NCBI GenBank assembly: GCA_017551725.1
Contig: JAFZKY010000018.1
Span: 1 to 46,535 of the forward strand
DNA length: 46,535 bases
Direction: 5' to 3'
Origin: Bacteroidales bacterium
GTDB taxonomy: Bacteria > Bacteroidota > Bacteroidia > Bacteroidales > WCHB1-69
The notes under the pieces are model-generated. The model was given only the letters and a program-made list of their open reading frames with translations, ran no database searches and was not told the origin of the DNA. This document shows positions 16,867 through 25,689 of this stretch, one piece after another (positions within the stretch are counted from its first letter, which is position 1; every line of letters starts with the position of its first letter). The translations under genes and the position numbers were made by a program.

Positions 16867-17547
16867 TTACTCCTTCACGAACTTCACCGTGTTCACGCGC
16901 TTGTCGCCCGTGATGCGCACGAAATAGACACCTGCCGACAACGACGAGACATTGACCGTGGTGTTGGCGTCCACATGCTCAACCAATCTCACCTGCTGGC
17001 CCTTCATGTTGTAAATAGCCATATAAGATCCTTCGGCATTGTTGATGCAGAGAGTTTCCACCACAGGATTCGGATAAACGGAAACGGTGTTCGACCATTC
17101 GGCCACACCTACGCCATCCGTAAAATAGCCGAACTCGGTCCAGCCGCCCGACACGTTTTTGTCGAACTTGGCATAGCCGAAAGTGTTCGGGGTGCCGGAG
17201 AATTTCAAGGCGGCGTACCCGGTATTCATGCCCTCTCCCGAATAGGTGTCCAGCGTGACCAGATTGCTGGTCCAGACCGCAGAGCCATTGCACGCGCTCC
17301 ACACATCGTCCAGGGAGGCATATTCCGCCACCGTGTACATCTGGTCGGCGTTGGGCACGGCCACGAATCCCGACAGGGGTTCCAGCTGTACCTCACTAGG
17401 GTCGAAATTCGGAATGGAGATCTGGTTCACCCCATTGACCGTCAGCACACCATTGACGGGTGTGATTTGGACTGTGGTATAATTTTGGCCAAAGGCGCCG
17501 AAAAGGCACACAAGGCAAAATGCCACTGTTGTAAAAATGTTTTTCAT
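16867..17547 (-). CDS. Secreted protein with T9SS (Por) type A sorting domain
   Basis: A 226-residue exported protein. Signal peptide about 1-20 (ending AFGQ). The middle (about 21-140) is Gly/Thr/Asn-rich beta structure with no domain I recognise. The C-terminal 75 residues are a type A T9SS sorting domain: VSVYPNPVVETLCINN, YNMKGQQVRLVEHV, NVSSLSAGVYFVRI and the final VNTVKFVKE. It is therefore expected to cross the outer membrane through the Por system and be released or anchored at the surface. The cargo part is very small for this class. No TAnnTTTG box is evident upstream. Confidence 0.85.
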   Translation of the reverse strand: MKNIFTTVAFCLVCLFGAFGQNYTTVQITPVNGVLTVNGVNQISIPNFDPSEVQLEPLSGFVAVPNADQMYTVAEYASLDDVWSACNGSAVWTSNLVTLDTYSGEGMNTGYAALKFSGTPNTFGYAKFDKNVSGGWTEFGYFTDGVGVAEWSNTVSVYPNPVVETLCINNAEGSYMAIYNMKGQQVRLVEHVDANTTVNVSSLSAGVYFVRITGDKRVNTVKFVKE

Positions 17548-17614
17548 ATTGCGATGTTTTTATTCTTTATTATAAACGCAGCAAAAGTGAAAATAACTAC
17601 AAAAAGTCAACCGA

Positions 17615-17953
17615 TTAATTTTTCGGCATTCGCACATAATGCGGCATCTCTATCGGAATCTCCATGGAAAGTTCGATGTAGCCGGCAAACTCGCCGTCCT
17701 GAAACCAGGGCGACTGATAGATGAGCTTCTTGACGCCGTTTTTCTCGATGGTATAAGCATTAACATTGTGATTCTGGAGCATCTCCGCCAGCTTGGTGCG
17801 CGCGGGCTCGGGGTGGCAGTCGAGGAGGTTGTGGCCGATAATCTGCTGTCCGTGGCTGAGCACGTTCACGGCCATCTCATTCATTTCCAAAATCTTTCCG
17901 TCCTTGTCGCACACGGTGACGGAATAGGGCACTTCGTTGAAATATTCGAGCAT
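17615..17953 (-). CDS. Single PAS-domain protein
   Basis: A 112-residue cytoplasmic protein that is essentially one PAS sensor domain: VPYSVTVCDKDGKILEMNEM (about 6-25), then IIGHNLLDCHPEPARTKLAEML, and a C-terminal beta sheet with IYQSPWFQDGEFAGYIELSM. No kinase, cyclase or DNA-binding domain is attached, so it must act with a partner. The HPEPARTKL segment resembles PAS domains fused to DUF438 in other bacteria. The start at 17953 is chosen because a TACTTTTG promoter lies at 17973-17980; the longer frame to 18082 begins before it. Ligand unknown. Confidence 0.8.
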   Translation of the reverse strand: MLEYFNEVPYSVTVCDKDGKILEMNEMAVNVLSHGQQIIGHNLLDCHPEPARTKLAEMLQNHNVNAYTIEKNGVKKLIYQSPWFQDGEFAGYIELSMEIPIEMPHYVRMPKN

Positions 17954-17972
17954 AGTGGTGTGTATTTTTTTG

Positions 17973-17980
17973 CAAAAGTA
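17973..17980 (-). promoter_or_regulatory. PAS gene promoter, -7 box TACTTTTG
   Basis: A full TAnnTTTG match on the minus strand (CAAAAGTA on plus), 20 nt before the ATG at 17953. Confidence 0.6.
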
Positions 17981-18051
17981 CGAAAAAGTTGGATGGCCCG
18001 CCCGCTGACAAAAGCAGATGTTTGACACTATAATATTTCCCCGAAATATTG

Positions 18052-18059
18052 TATCTTTG
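18052..18059 (+). promoter_or_regulatory. azlC promoter, -7 box TATCTTTG
   Basis: A TAnnTTTG match 30 nt before the azlC ATG. The nearest TTTG upstream (18021-18024) is somewhat far for a -33 element. Confidence 0.6.
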
Positions 18060-18088
18060 TACCCTGAAAAAGAAATCATCAACTATTT

Positions 18089-18829
18089 ATGAATGAGTTT
18101 GTTAGGGGTTTGAAAACGGGATTTCCCATCTGCTTGGGCTACATTCCCGTGTCGTTCACCTTCGGGTTGATTGCCGTCAAGATGGGCTTCAACCCGCTGG
18201 AGGCCACCATCATATCCCTCACCAACATGGCCTCGGCGGGGCAGTTTGCCGGCATCCGCCTCATCGAGGGAGGCGCCCCCTACATCGAGCTCGTCATCAC
18301 CACCTTCGTCATCAACCTGCGCTACATGCTGATGTCGCTGTCGCTGTCGCAGAAGGTGGCCTCCGACATGCCCTTCTACAAGCGGGCCATCATGGCCTTC
18401 TGCATCACCGACGAGGTGTTCGCCCTGGCGGCCATGGAGAAGGAGGATGTGAAGTTCCCGTTCTTCGGGGGACTGATGATCACCCCCATCTTCGGGTGGA
18501 CGCTGGGCACCTGCCTGGGAGCCGTGGCTTCGAGCCTGCTGTCGCCCATGCTGCAAGGTTGTTTCGGCATCGCGCTCTACTGCATGTTCATCGCCATCAT
18601 CATCCCGCCGGCGCGCACGGGGCGCAAGGTGGCCATCGCCATCATCCTTTCGGCCTTGCTGTCGTGCCTCTTCACCTACGTGCCCGGACTGGACGTGCTT
18701 GGCAAGAGCGGTGGCGGCGGCTGGGCCATCATCATCTCGGCTATCGTGGGCGCCGCCGTGTGCGCATCCATCAAGGAGGTGAAACGTTTCCGGAGAAGAC
18801 AACATCAGGAAGGAGGTACCCATGTGTAG
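18089..18829 (+). CDS. azlC: AzlC-family branched-chain amino acid exporter, large subunit
   Basis: A 246-residue inner-membrane protein with about seven membrane helices. It opens FVRGLKTGFPICLGYIPVSF, the typical AzlC start, and contains MASAGQFAGIRLI and LRYMLMSLSLSQKV, the conserved family blocks. Together with AzlD it forms an efflux system that exports branched-chain amino acids or analogues. The last eight bases overlap azlD, so the two subunits are translationally coupled. Confidence 0.9.
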   Translation: MNEFVRGLKTGFPICLGYIPVSFTFGLIAVKMGFNPLEATIISLTNMASAGQFAGIRLIEGGAPYIELVITTFVINLRYMLMSLSLSQKVASDMPFYKRAIMAFCITDEVFALAAMEKEDVKFPFFGGLMITPIFGWTLGTCLGAVASSLLSPMLQGCFGIALYCMFIAIIIPPARTGRKVAIAIILSALLSCLFTYVPGLDVLGKSGGGGWAIIISAIVGAAVCASIKEVKRFRRRQHQEGGTHV

Positions 18830-19166
18830 TATGCAGAACGTGGCCATCGCGATGGTCATCATGGCCCTCACCACATACCTCATCCGTGTCATCCCCATTG
18901 GGTTCGTGCGCCGGAAATTAGACAACGAATGGTTTCAGGATTTCCTCTACTACATTCCCTTCTGTGTCCTCTCGGCCATGACCTTCCCGGGTGTCATCTA
19001 CTCCACCACACCCACGGGAGCCACCTCGCCGCACTACGCCTCCGCCATCATCGCCACGGTGGTGGCCATCGTGATGTCGTGGAAAAACCGCGGTCTTGTG
19101 CGCGTGGCCCTGGTGGCCGTATTGGTGGCCCTCATGGTGGAACTGCTGCTGCCCGTCGTTTTCTAA
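18822..19166 (+). CDS. azlD: AzlD-family exporter, small subunit
   Basis: A 114-residue membrane protein with about four helices. The MALTTYLIRVIPIGFVRRKL start, YYIPFCVLSAMTFPGVI in the second helix, and the hydrophobic C-terminus are typical of AzlD. It partners AzlC. The ATG at 18822 lies inside the azlC end; an internal ATG at 18831 would also serve. Confidence 0.88.
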   Translation: MCSMQNVAIAMVIMALTTYLIRVIPIGFVRRKLDNEWFQDFLYYIPFCVLSAMTFPGVIYSTTPTGATSPHYASAIIATVVAIVMSWKNRGLVRVALVAVLVALMVELLLPVVF

Positions 19167-19223
19167 CCGATTAACATACAACATCCAATACTATTTTTCA
19201 AATATCTGATAAAAACACAACCG

Positions 19224-20162
19224 ATGAAATCCAATCTGAAAGACCAAATCATAGCCTACACGTTTCTGGTGATCGGCAGCCTGCTGTTTGCCGTGGGCGA
19301 TGTGATGTTCGTGAACCCGTACCTGCTCGCCCCGGGCGGCACCTACGGTCTGGCCAACGTGCTTAACACGGTGTGGCCGTGGAGGATCAGCTTCTACGCC
19401 ATCTGCATGGACATTCCGCTGCTGCTGATCGGCACGTGGATTCTCGGACCGCGGTTCGGCATCAAGACGGTGGTTTCCACCATCCTCATTTTCGCCTTCA
19501 CCTGGCTCATCGAGACCCTGTGGGGCTACAACCCGGTCATTCACGAAGGCATCGTGGAGCAGGCGGTGGGCATCCACAACGCCGTGCAGATTCCGCACAG
19601 CACCCTGTTCTTCATCCCGGACTACTTCCTCAACACGGTGGTGGCCGGCGTCATTTACGGCGTCGCCATCGGGCTGATTTTCAAGTCGGGAGCCACTTCC
19701 GGCGGAAGCGACATCATCTCCATGATCCTGCACAAATACACGAAGATCTCGCTCGGCACCCTGGTGCTCATCGTGGATTCCTGCATCACGCTCACCACGC
19801 TCATCGCCTTCAAGCAAATTCGTCTTCCCATCTATTCCATCATCCTCATCGCTATTGAGAGCAAGGTCATCGACCTCATCGTGGATGGCCTCAAGTCGTA
19901 CAAGACGGCCTTTATCGTCACGGACAAGACCGACGAGGTGCGCGACTTCATCCTGCACGATATGAAGCGCGGCGGCACGATCTTCACCGGTCTCGGCATG
20001 TACCAGGGCACGGAGCGCAAGATGATATACGTCACGCTGGACCGCACCGACCTCATCAAGCTCAAGGCCAACCTTCGTCGCTTGGACCCGAAAGCCTTTG
20101 TGAATGTGATTGAGAGTTCGGAAATTATGGGATTAGGGTTCAAGGCCTTGCCGGAAGAATAG
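19224..20162 (+). CDS. YitT family membrane protein (DUF161 plus DUF2179)
   Basis: A 312-residue inner-membrane protein. Five or six hydrophobic segments fill about 1-205. These include the family block FKSGATSGGSDIISMIL and LIAIESKVIDLIVDGLKSYK at the domain border. A soluble C-terminal DUF2179 domain (about 225-305) has GGTIFTGLGMY and RLDPKAFVNVIESSEIMGLGF. The transported substrate is not established for this family. It follows azlD by 57 nt and precedes the EamA gene by one base, so it is part of a small transporter cluster. Confidence 0.88.
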   Translation: MKSNLKDQIIAYTFLVIGSLLFAVGDVMFVNPYLLAPGGTYGLANVLNTVWPWRISFYAICMDIPLLLIGTWILGPRFGIKTVVSTILIFAFTWLIETLWGYNPVIHEGIVEQAVGIHNAVQIPHSTLFFIPDYFLNTVVAGVIYGVAIGLIFKSGATSGGSDIISMILHKYTKISLGTLVLIVDSCITLTTLIAFKQIRLPIYSIILIAIESKVIDLIVDGLKSYKTAFIVTDKTDEVRDFILHDMKRGGTIFTGLGMYQGTERKMIYVTLDRTDLIKLKANLRRLDPKAFVNVIESSEIMGLGFKALPEE

Positions 20163-20163
20163 C

Positions 20164-21066
20164 ATGGGAAGAAATCGGGGTACATACACATCGGGGACGG
20201 TATTCGCCATCATATCCTCGGCGGTGTTCGGGCTGATTCCGCTGTTTTCCGTGCCGTTGATGAACGCCGGCGTGCGTGTCACCTCGGTGGTGTTCTACCG
20301 TTTTCTCATCTCTGCCATCGCCATGAGTATTGTCATGACCGTGCGCCGCACCAACCTCCGTCTGACGGGCAAAGAATTCCTGACGTTGGTGTTCCTGTCC
20401 GTCTTCTACGCTATCACCGCGCTCTTTCTTACCTGGTCGTACCAATACATCCCTACCGGCATCGCCACCACCATCCATTTCCTGTATCCCGTCATGGTGG
20501 CCATCATCATGTATGTGGTTTTCAAGGAGAAAACAAGCAAAACCACTCTGTTGGCGATTCTGATGGCTCTTGGGGGCGTGGCGCTGTTGTCGCTGTCGGG
20601 CAGCGGTGCGAATTCGCTCCAATGGCAGGGCATTGCCATCGTGCTGGTCACCGTGTTCGCCTACGCGACCTATCTTGCCGCCATCCACAAGTCGGCCGTC
20701 AAAGAGATGGACGGCCTGAAAATAACCTTTTATCTGGTCACCATCTGCACGGTCATCTTCGCTATCAACTGCTGGGCGGTGGAGGGCGGTTTCTCGCCCA
20801 TTCCGGACGGGCGTTCCTGGGTGAACCTGCTGTTGTTGTCGTTGTTGCCCACCTTGGTTTCCAACCTCACGCTCATCCAGGCCATCAAGCGGATAGGATC
20901 CACCGTCACGGCGGCCTTCGGCTGTCTGGAGCCGCTCACCGCCGTTCTCATCGGTATCTTCGTCATGCACGAGCGCTGCACCGTCGGCCAGATCATCGGG
21001 ATGGTAGTCGTTATCGCCGCCGTCACCATCGTGATTTTAAAACCATCTTCCCAAACCGACGCATAG
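20164..21066 (+). CDS. EamA/DMT superfamily transporter
   Basis: A 300-residue protein with ten predicted membrane helices arranged as two EamA repeats (about 10-145 and 155-295). Typical segments are YRFLISAIAMSIVM, SYQYIPTGIATTIHFLYPVM and GCLEPLTAVLIGIFVMHE. The family exports amino acids, nucleobases or other metabolites; specificity cannot be read. It starts one base after the yitT stop and next to azlCD, so a metabolite-export theme is likely but inferred. Confidence 0.88.
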   Translation: MGRNRGTYTSGTVFAIISSAVFGLIPLFSVPLMNAGVRVTSVVFYRFLISAIAMSIVMTVRRTNLRLTGKEFLTLVFLSVFYAITALFLTWSYQYIPTGIATTIHFLYPVMVAIIMYVVFKEKTSKTTLLAILMALGGVALLSLSGSGANSLQWQGIAIVLVTVFAYATYLAAIHKSAVKEMDGLKITFYLVTICTVIFAINCWAVEGGFSPIPDGRSWVNLLLLSLLPTLVSNLTLIQAIKRIGSTVTAAFGCLEPLTAVLIGIFVMHERCTVGQIIGMVVVIAAVTIVILKPSSQTDA

Positions 21067-21160
21067 AAGAAAACGGCAGGGAATATGCAACTTTTTTATT
21101 CGTTTTGTTTTTGAAAAATAATTAATTTGAAAAAAACGCTGACATTTAAATTATTCTTTT

Positions 21161-21168
21161 TATTTTTG
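21161..21168 (+). promoter_or_regulatory. Promoter of the lipoprotein/DUF5723 pair, -7 box TATTTTTG
   Basis: A TAnnTTTG match in an AT-rich 134-bp spacer, 33 nt before the ATG at 21201. Confidence 0.6.
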
Positions 21169-21200
21169 CAGTTTGAATTTATAGAAAAAATACATTCTGT

Positions 21201-22781
21201 ATGAATCACCGATTTCTACTTTACACTTGCCTTACAGGACTGCTGCTGTTCTGTTTCTCCTGCAAGCGTACGGCATACGATTTCTCCCGGATGAACGGAA
21301 TTGACGCCGAAGGCTCCTGGGGCATCCCCTTGGTGAATGCCGACATGTCGATTGGCGACATCCTCAGCATGGCCGATGACGTGTCCTTTATCCAGACCGG
21401 CAACGACGGAACATTGGAAATCACCTATCAATTGGAGAAAGATTCGCTGATTTCCTCCGAACAGCTTCTGGGTATCATGAAAGACAAGGTCATCTCGGAA
21501 TCGAAGACCCTGACGGTTTCCGGAAGTGCATTTCCGCACCTGCCGCAGATGACGTTCACGCTATACAACGACACCACCACGCTGGAATTTCCCGCCGATG
21601 AGGCTGTTCTGGAATATGCCCGCATCAAGTCCGGCCTGCTGACCCTGCATCTCTCCCACGACATCCCCATCAACTTCACGGTGGAGGTGTCCTCGCCTCA
21701 GATCAAAGATGCCGCCAACCAGGATTTTCATGCCACATACAACATCAACGCTTATGAAGACAACCAGGTGGACTTGGACTTGTCTGGATACACGCTGATC
21801 CCCAACGCCGTCAACAAGGCGGACATCTACCTGCATCTGACGGCCGTATCCTCGGGCGCGACCGTTCCGAACAACCCCGTCATCCATTACTCCGTGCTGG
21901 CAAGGCAAATGGTGCTTGAAGAGCTGCGGGGGCGTATAAAAGCCTTTGACATGGACCTGGACGAGAGCCTGGACTTCGACCTGAGCTTCCTGTCGAGCCA
22001 GCTGGGCGGTTCCATCACGCTGTACGATCCTCAGGTAGTGTGTCTCGTGCAAAACTCCTTCCCCATCGGGGCGGACCTCACCGTCCGCGACGCATCCCTT
22101 TCCGGGAATGGCGTTCCGACCACATCTTTGCTGTCCTCCTCACCTGCCACCATCCACATGCCGGCCAACACACACAATTTTGAGGCTGTGCCCCTTCCCC
22201 TAACTTCCTCGCTGTTTCTCAACACCAACATGAGCAGCCTGCACTTCGCCGGCACTGCAGTGCTTAACCCTAATGGGATGAACACGCCGGTGCTCACCGT
22301 CACGGAACATCAAACCATAAACCTGAAAATCGCCATCACCCTGCCATTGAAAGTGAAACTCGACAAGATCACCTTCCATGACACCTTGGATTTCGGCGGG
22401 GCCGACATTCCGGACATCAACGGAATTTCCAACATCGTATTCCGTTTCCGCATAGAAAACCAACTGCCTATCGGCTTTGATATGCAGGCCTATTTCTACG
22501 ACAGCCAAGCGCATCGTGTGCGCGACTCCCTGTTCACCACGCCGATGGTCATCAACGGGTGCTACGCCGGGGTTCCTGTCCCCTCGGAAGCATACATTGC
22601 CAAGGAGGATGTGGCACAGATACAGCGGATGCTCTCCTGTGACAAAATCATCCTCAAGGCGGGTGTCAACACGGACGACCACCAGGTAGCCATCCGCAGC
22701 GACCAATCCCTCAAGGTGCGTCTTTCCGCCAAATTCGACGTGGATTTGGGCACATTAGCCGACCAATACATGCAGCCATGA
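21201..22781 (+). CDS. Large lipoprotein of unknown function
   Basis: A 526-residue exported lipoprotein with a lipobox ending CFSC (Cys21). The mature part is rich in Ser, Thr, Asn and alternating hydrophobic residues, suggesting beta-sandwich repeats. One recurring pattern is strands such as GIPLVNADMSIGDILS near the start. I do not recognise a named domain. The next gene overlaps the stop by four bases and encodes a DUF5723 outer-membrane protein, so the two are made together and probably work together at the outer membrane. Confidence 0.75.
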   Translation: MNHRFLLYTCLTGLLLFCFSCKRTAYDFSRMNGIDAEGSWGIPLVNADMSIGDILSMADDVSFIQTGNDGTLEITYQLEKDSLISSEQLLGIMKDKVISESKTLTVSGSAFPHLPQMTFTLYNDTTTLEFPADEAVLEYARIKSGLLTLHLSHDIPINFTVEVSSPQIKDAANQDFHATYNINAYEDNQVDLDLSGYTLIPNAVNKADIYLHLTAVSSGATVPNNPVIHYSVLARQMVLEELRGRIKAFDMDLDESLDFDLSFLSSQLGGSITLYDPQVVCLVQNSFPIGADLTVRDASLSGNGVPTTSLLSSSPATIHMPANTHNFEAVPLPLTSSLFLNTNMSSLHFAGTAVLNPNGMNTPVLTVTEHQTINLKIAITLPLKVKLDKITFHDTLDFGGADIPDINGISNIVFRFRIENQLPIGFDMQAYFYDSQAHRVRDSLFTTPMVINGCYAGVPVPSEAYIAKEDVAQIQRMLSCDKIILKAGVNTDDHQVAIRSDQSLKVRLSAKFDVDLGTLADQYMQP

Positions 22782-24223
22782 CCATGAAAAGAAGATCCAC
22801 GACCTTTTTCATCGCCATACTTATGGCCATGCTGACGGCCTCCGCCCAGGAGACGCCGTTAACGCATTTCATGTACCTGAATCCCTACCAGCTTCGCACA
22901 GACCCTTCTGCCGAGCTGCTCTATAACGGCTATGTTTCCGTGCCGGCCATCGGCAATTTGGGAATCGGCTTGTACAATTCTTCCATCCGATATAAAAACC
23001 TCTTCGAAACGGATGATGAGGGTTATCCCATTTCCCTGACTGCCAATAAATTCGTCAACAGTCTCAGACCTAAGAACAACTATCTGCATTTGGATTTCGA
23101 CGAGGCCCTTCTGGGATTCGGATTCCGTTTTTCTAAAAAATTCTTTTTCACGTTCGACTACCGGCTCCGGGGCAATGTCAACCTGACCTACTCCAAAGAC
23201 CTTTTCGGTTTCCCGCTGATGGGCAACCTTAACTATCTGGGCGATGATAATCCCGCCAAACTGTCATTGGGCATTAACAGCACTGTTTATCAGGAAATCA
23301 GTTTTGGTCTCCGGCATCAGCTGACGCCGAAGATCTCCTGGGGTGCGCACGCCAAACTCCTGTTCGGGGCTTTCAATGTCAATACCCGCAGGCTGAATGC
23401 CACCATCACCACCAATGAGGATGATTACAGCATGTTTCTGCAGTACGAAGCGGATGCCCGCTTGGCCTCCGCCATCCCCCTTCAGCTGAATTTGAACAAT
23501 GGCAACTATGAGGTCACGATGGCCGATTTGGAGTGGTCGTTGCTGGGCAACGCCTTCAAGAACGTGGGCGCCGGTATTGACTTGGGATTTCGTTACAAAC
23601 TCACGAAAAGGATCACGCTTGCCGCCTCCGTCTTGGATCTTGGCTTCATCCATTGGAAGACCTCCACCCAAAGGATCAGCAGTGCCATGGCCGACGGAGG
23701 CCATTACTATCAGGATGGCGGCTTCCTCTTCTCAGGCCTCACCGAAGATGATATTGTCCAGCTTACATCGGATGACGGCAGGGCAGCCTTTTTGGACTCC
23801 CTGGCCGACTATTTCCCTCTGAACTCGGAAGCCATCTCCGGCTACAGCACATTTATCAGCCCTAAAATCTTGATACAAGGTGAATTTGATATAAACAAAT
23901 CCAACCGTCTCATCCTGTTAGCCCAGGGCACAATCGTAAACCACAACTTCCGGCCTGCCCTGACGGTGGCTTACAACGGCCATTTCTTCAATGTCTTCGA
24001 TGTATGCCTTTCCTACACCCTTGCCAGAAAATCCCTCGGCAACTTAGGGGTCGGGCTTGGCTTTGATGTCGGTCCTGTCAACGTGTTCTTCACGGCCCAC
24101 AATATCATCCCGGCCATTGACTGGACCCGCTGGTCGAAGATCACCGCCTCGGCGGGGGTTGTCGTCAACTGGGGACACATCCGAAAATATTGGGATGAGC
24201 GGAAAGAGCAGAAGAACAAGTAA
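22778..24223 (+). CDS. DUF5723-family outer-membrane beta-barrel protein
   Basis: A 481-residue protein with a signal peptide (ending ASAQ, about residue 24). It then carries many amphipathic beta strands, such as FGFRFSKKFFFTFDYRLRG and ISFGLRHQLTPKISWGAHAK. LTHFMYLNPYQLRTDPS near the start resembles DUF5723 openings, with later WSLLGNAFKNVGAGIDLGFRY. The C-terminus ends in barrel-like strands (LGVGLGFDVGPVNVFFTAH) and a basic tail. Function unknown; members are outer-membrane proteins of Bacteroidota. Starts inside the end of the lipoprotein gene. Confidence 0.78.
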   Translation: MTMKRRSTTFFIAILMAMLTASAQETPLTHFMYLNPYQLRTDPSAELLYNGYVSVPAIGNLGIGLYNSSIRYKNLFETDDEGYPISLTANKFVNSLRPKNNYLHLDFDEALLGFGFRFSKKFFFTFDYRLRGNVNLTYSKDLFGFPLMGNLNYLGDDNPAKLSLGINSTVYQEISFGLRHQLTPKISWGAHAKLLFGAFNVNTRRLNATITTNEDDYSMFLQYEADARLASAIPLQLNLNNGNYEVTMADLEWSLLGNAFKNVGAGIDLGFRYKLTKRITLAASVLDLGFIHWKTSTQRISSAMADGGHYYQDGGFLFSGLTEDDIVQLTSDDGRAAFLDSLADYFPLNSEAISGYSTFISPKILIQGEFDINKSNRLILLAQGTIVNHNFRPALTVAYNGHFFNVFDVCLSYTLARKSLGNLGVGLGFDVGPVNVFFTAHNIIPAIDWTRWSKITASAGVVVNWGHIRKYWDERKEQKNK

Positions 24224-24241
24224 GGATTCCCGTTTTTTTGT

Positions 24242-24249
24242 TACTTTTG
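24242..24249 (+). promoter_or_regulatory. gmk operon promoter, -7 box TACTTTTG
   Basis: A TAnnTTTG match 58 nt before the gmk ATG at 24307. It excludes the longer frame that opens at 24238. Confidence 0.6.
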
Positions 24250-24306
24250 CATGGCAATATCAACGGCCTCCAGCCTGTTGTGCTGAAGGCTCAAAACTAT
24301 TGGAAA

Positions 24307-24873
24307 ATGCAAGGTAAAGTCATCATCGTATCAGCACCTTCCGGTGCCGGGAAGACATCCATTGTGCGGCATCTCCTACAGGCTGTCCCCGAACTCCAGT
24401 TCTCCATTTCCGCCACCACGCGTGCCAAGCGCGACTACGAAATTGACGGAAAGGACTATTATTTCATCACCCCGGACGAATTCAAAAGCCGTTTAGGCAA
24501 CGATGAGTTTTTGGAATGGCAGGAGGTGTATGAGAACCAATTTTACGGCTCCCTGAAAAGCGAGGTGGAACGCATCTGGCAAAACGGCCAGACGGTCATC
24601 TTCGACGTGGACGTGTTAGGCGGTCTCAACATCAAGAAATTCTTCGGCGGACAGGCTTTGGCCATCTTCATCGAACCGCCCTCCATCGAAGAGCTGGCCA
24701 ACCGGCTGCACAAACGGGGCACGGAGTCTCCCGAATCGTTCCAAAAACGGTTGGACAAAGCCGAATATGAGCTCTCCTTCTCCTCCCAATTCGATAAAAT
24801 AATACTGAACGATGTGCTGGAGCAGGCGCAACAGGAAACCATCCAGCTGGTCAAGGACTTTTTAAACGAATAG
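24307..24873 (+). CDS. gmk: Guanylate kinase
   Basis: A 188-residue cytoplasmic enzyme that phosphorylates GMP to GDP. The P-loop is VSAPSGAGKTSIVRHLL; the GMP-binding block has SATTRAKRDYEIDGKDYYFI and FLEWQEVYENQFYGS. The lid region RLHKRGTESPESFQKRLDKA and the Walker B-like VIFDVDVLGGLNIKKFF are typical. The start is set by the promoter at 24242-24249. It heads a tight operon with the inositol phosphatase, FAD protein and AddA genes, each spaced by three bases or overlapping. Confidence 0.95.
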   Translation: MQGKVIIVSAPSGAGKTSIVRHLLQAVPELQFSISATTRAKRDYEIDGKDYYFITPDEFKSRLGNDEFLEWQEVYENQFYGSLKSEVERIWQNGQTVIFDVDVLGGLNIKKFFGGQALAIFIEPPSIEELANRLHKRGTESPESFQKRLDKAEYELSFSSQFDKIILNDVLEQAQQETIQLVKDFLNE

Positions 24874-24876
24874 CGT

Positions 24877-25689
24877 ATGGAAAACCTGAACTACCAACAG
24901 ATATGTGAAGAGGTGGTGACCTTGGCCCGCCACGTGGGGCTGTGGCTGTGCAGCGAACGGCAGAGCCTCACCAGCGTCAAGATGAAGGCGAAAGGCGTTC
25001 ACGACTATGTGACACAGTTCGACAAAGAGTCGGAGAAGACCATTGTGGCCAAGCTCAAGGAGCTGGTGCCGGAGGCGGGTTTCATCGCCGAGGAGGACAC
25101 GGAGCGCGGCTTGGAAGATCAGTACAACTGGATTGTGGACCCTCTGGACGGCACCACGAACTTCATCCACGGCCTGCCGCCCACGGCCATCAGCATCGCC
25201 CTGAAAGAGTATGATGAGATCGTCATCGGCGTGGTGTATGAGATCTGGCGCGACGAATGTTTTTACGCCTATAAAGACGGAAAAGCCTATCTGAACGGCT
25301 ATCCCATCCACGTGAGCCACTGCTCCAAGCTGGACGCTTCGCTGCTGGCCACCGGGTTTCCCTATTCGGACTTCTCCATTCTGGATCCCTTCATGCGCTA
25401 CATGCGGTGGTCGATGCAGCACACCCATGGCCTGCGCCGGCTGGGCTCCGCCGCCACCGACCTCGTCTATGTGGCGTGCGGGCGCTGCGACGGCTACTTC
25501 GAGTACGGCATGAAACCCTACGACGTGGCGGCGGGCGCATTCATCATCCAGCAGGCCGGCGGCTTGGTCTCCGACTTCTCCGGCGGCAACAACTGGCTCT
25601 TCGGCGGCGAGATCATCGCCTCCGGGCCCGACCTGTTCCCAGAATTCCAACAATCCATCAAACACTTCCTAATCGACAATCCCGAATGA
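24877..25689 (+). CDS. suhB: Inositol monophosphatase family protein (SuhB-like)
   Basis: A 270-residue Mg2+-dependent phosphatase of the IMPase/CysQ fold. Metal-binding motifs: AEEDTE (about 74-79) and WIVDPLDGTTNFIHGLPP (about 85-102). The second signature reads YDVAAGAFIIQQAGGLVSDFSGG near the C-terminus. The substrate could be inositol phosphate, another sugar phosphate or PAP, which the sequence cannot separate, so the symbol is tentative. Three bases after gmk; the stop overlaps the next gene by four bases. Confidence 0.88.
   Translation: MENLNYQQICEEVVTLARHVGLWLCSERQSLTSVKMKAKGVHDYVTQFDKESEKTIVAKLKELVPEAGFIAEEDTERGLEDQYNWIVDPLDGTTNFIHGLPPTAISIALKEYDEIVIGVVYEIWRDECFYAYKDGKAYLNGYPIHVSHCSKLDASLLATGFPYSDFSILDPFMRYMRWSMQHTHGLRRLGSAATDLVYVACGRCDGYFEYGMKPYDVAAGAFIIQQAGGLVSDFSGGNNWLFGGEIIASGPDLFPEFQQSIKHFLIDNPE

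Noticed and set aside
16722-16913. Plus-strand 63-codon frame in the palindrome cluster
   Set aside because: It runs through two inverted repeats and into the end of the T9SS gene, with no protein-like pattern or promoter.
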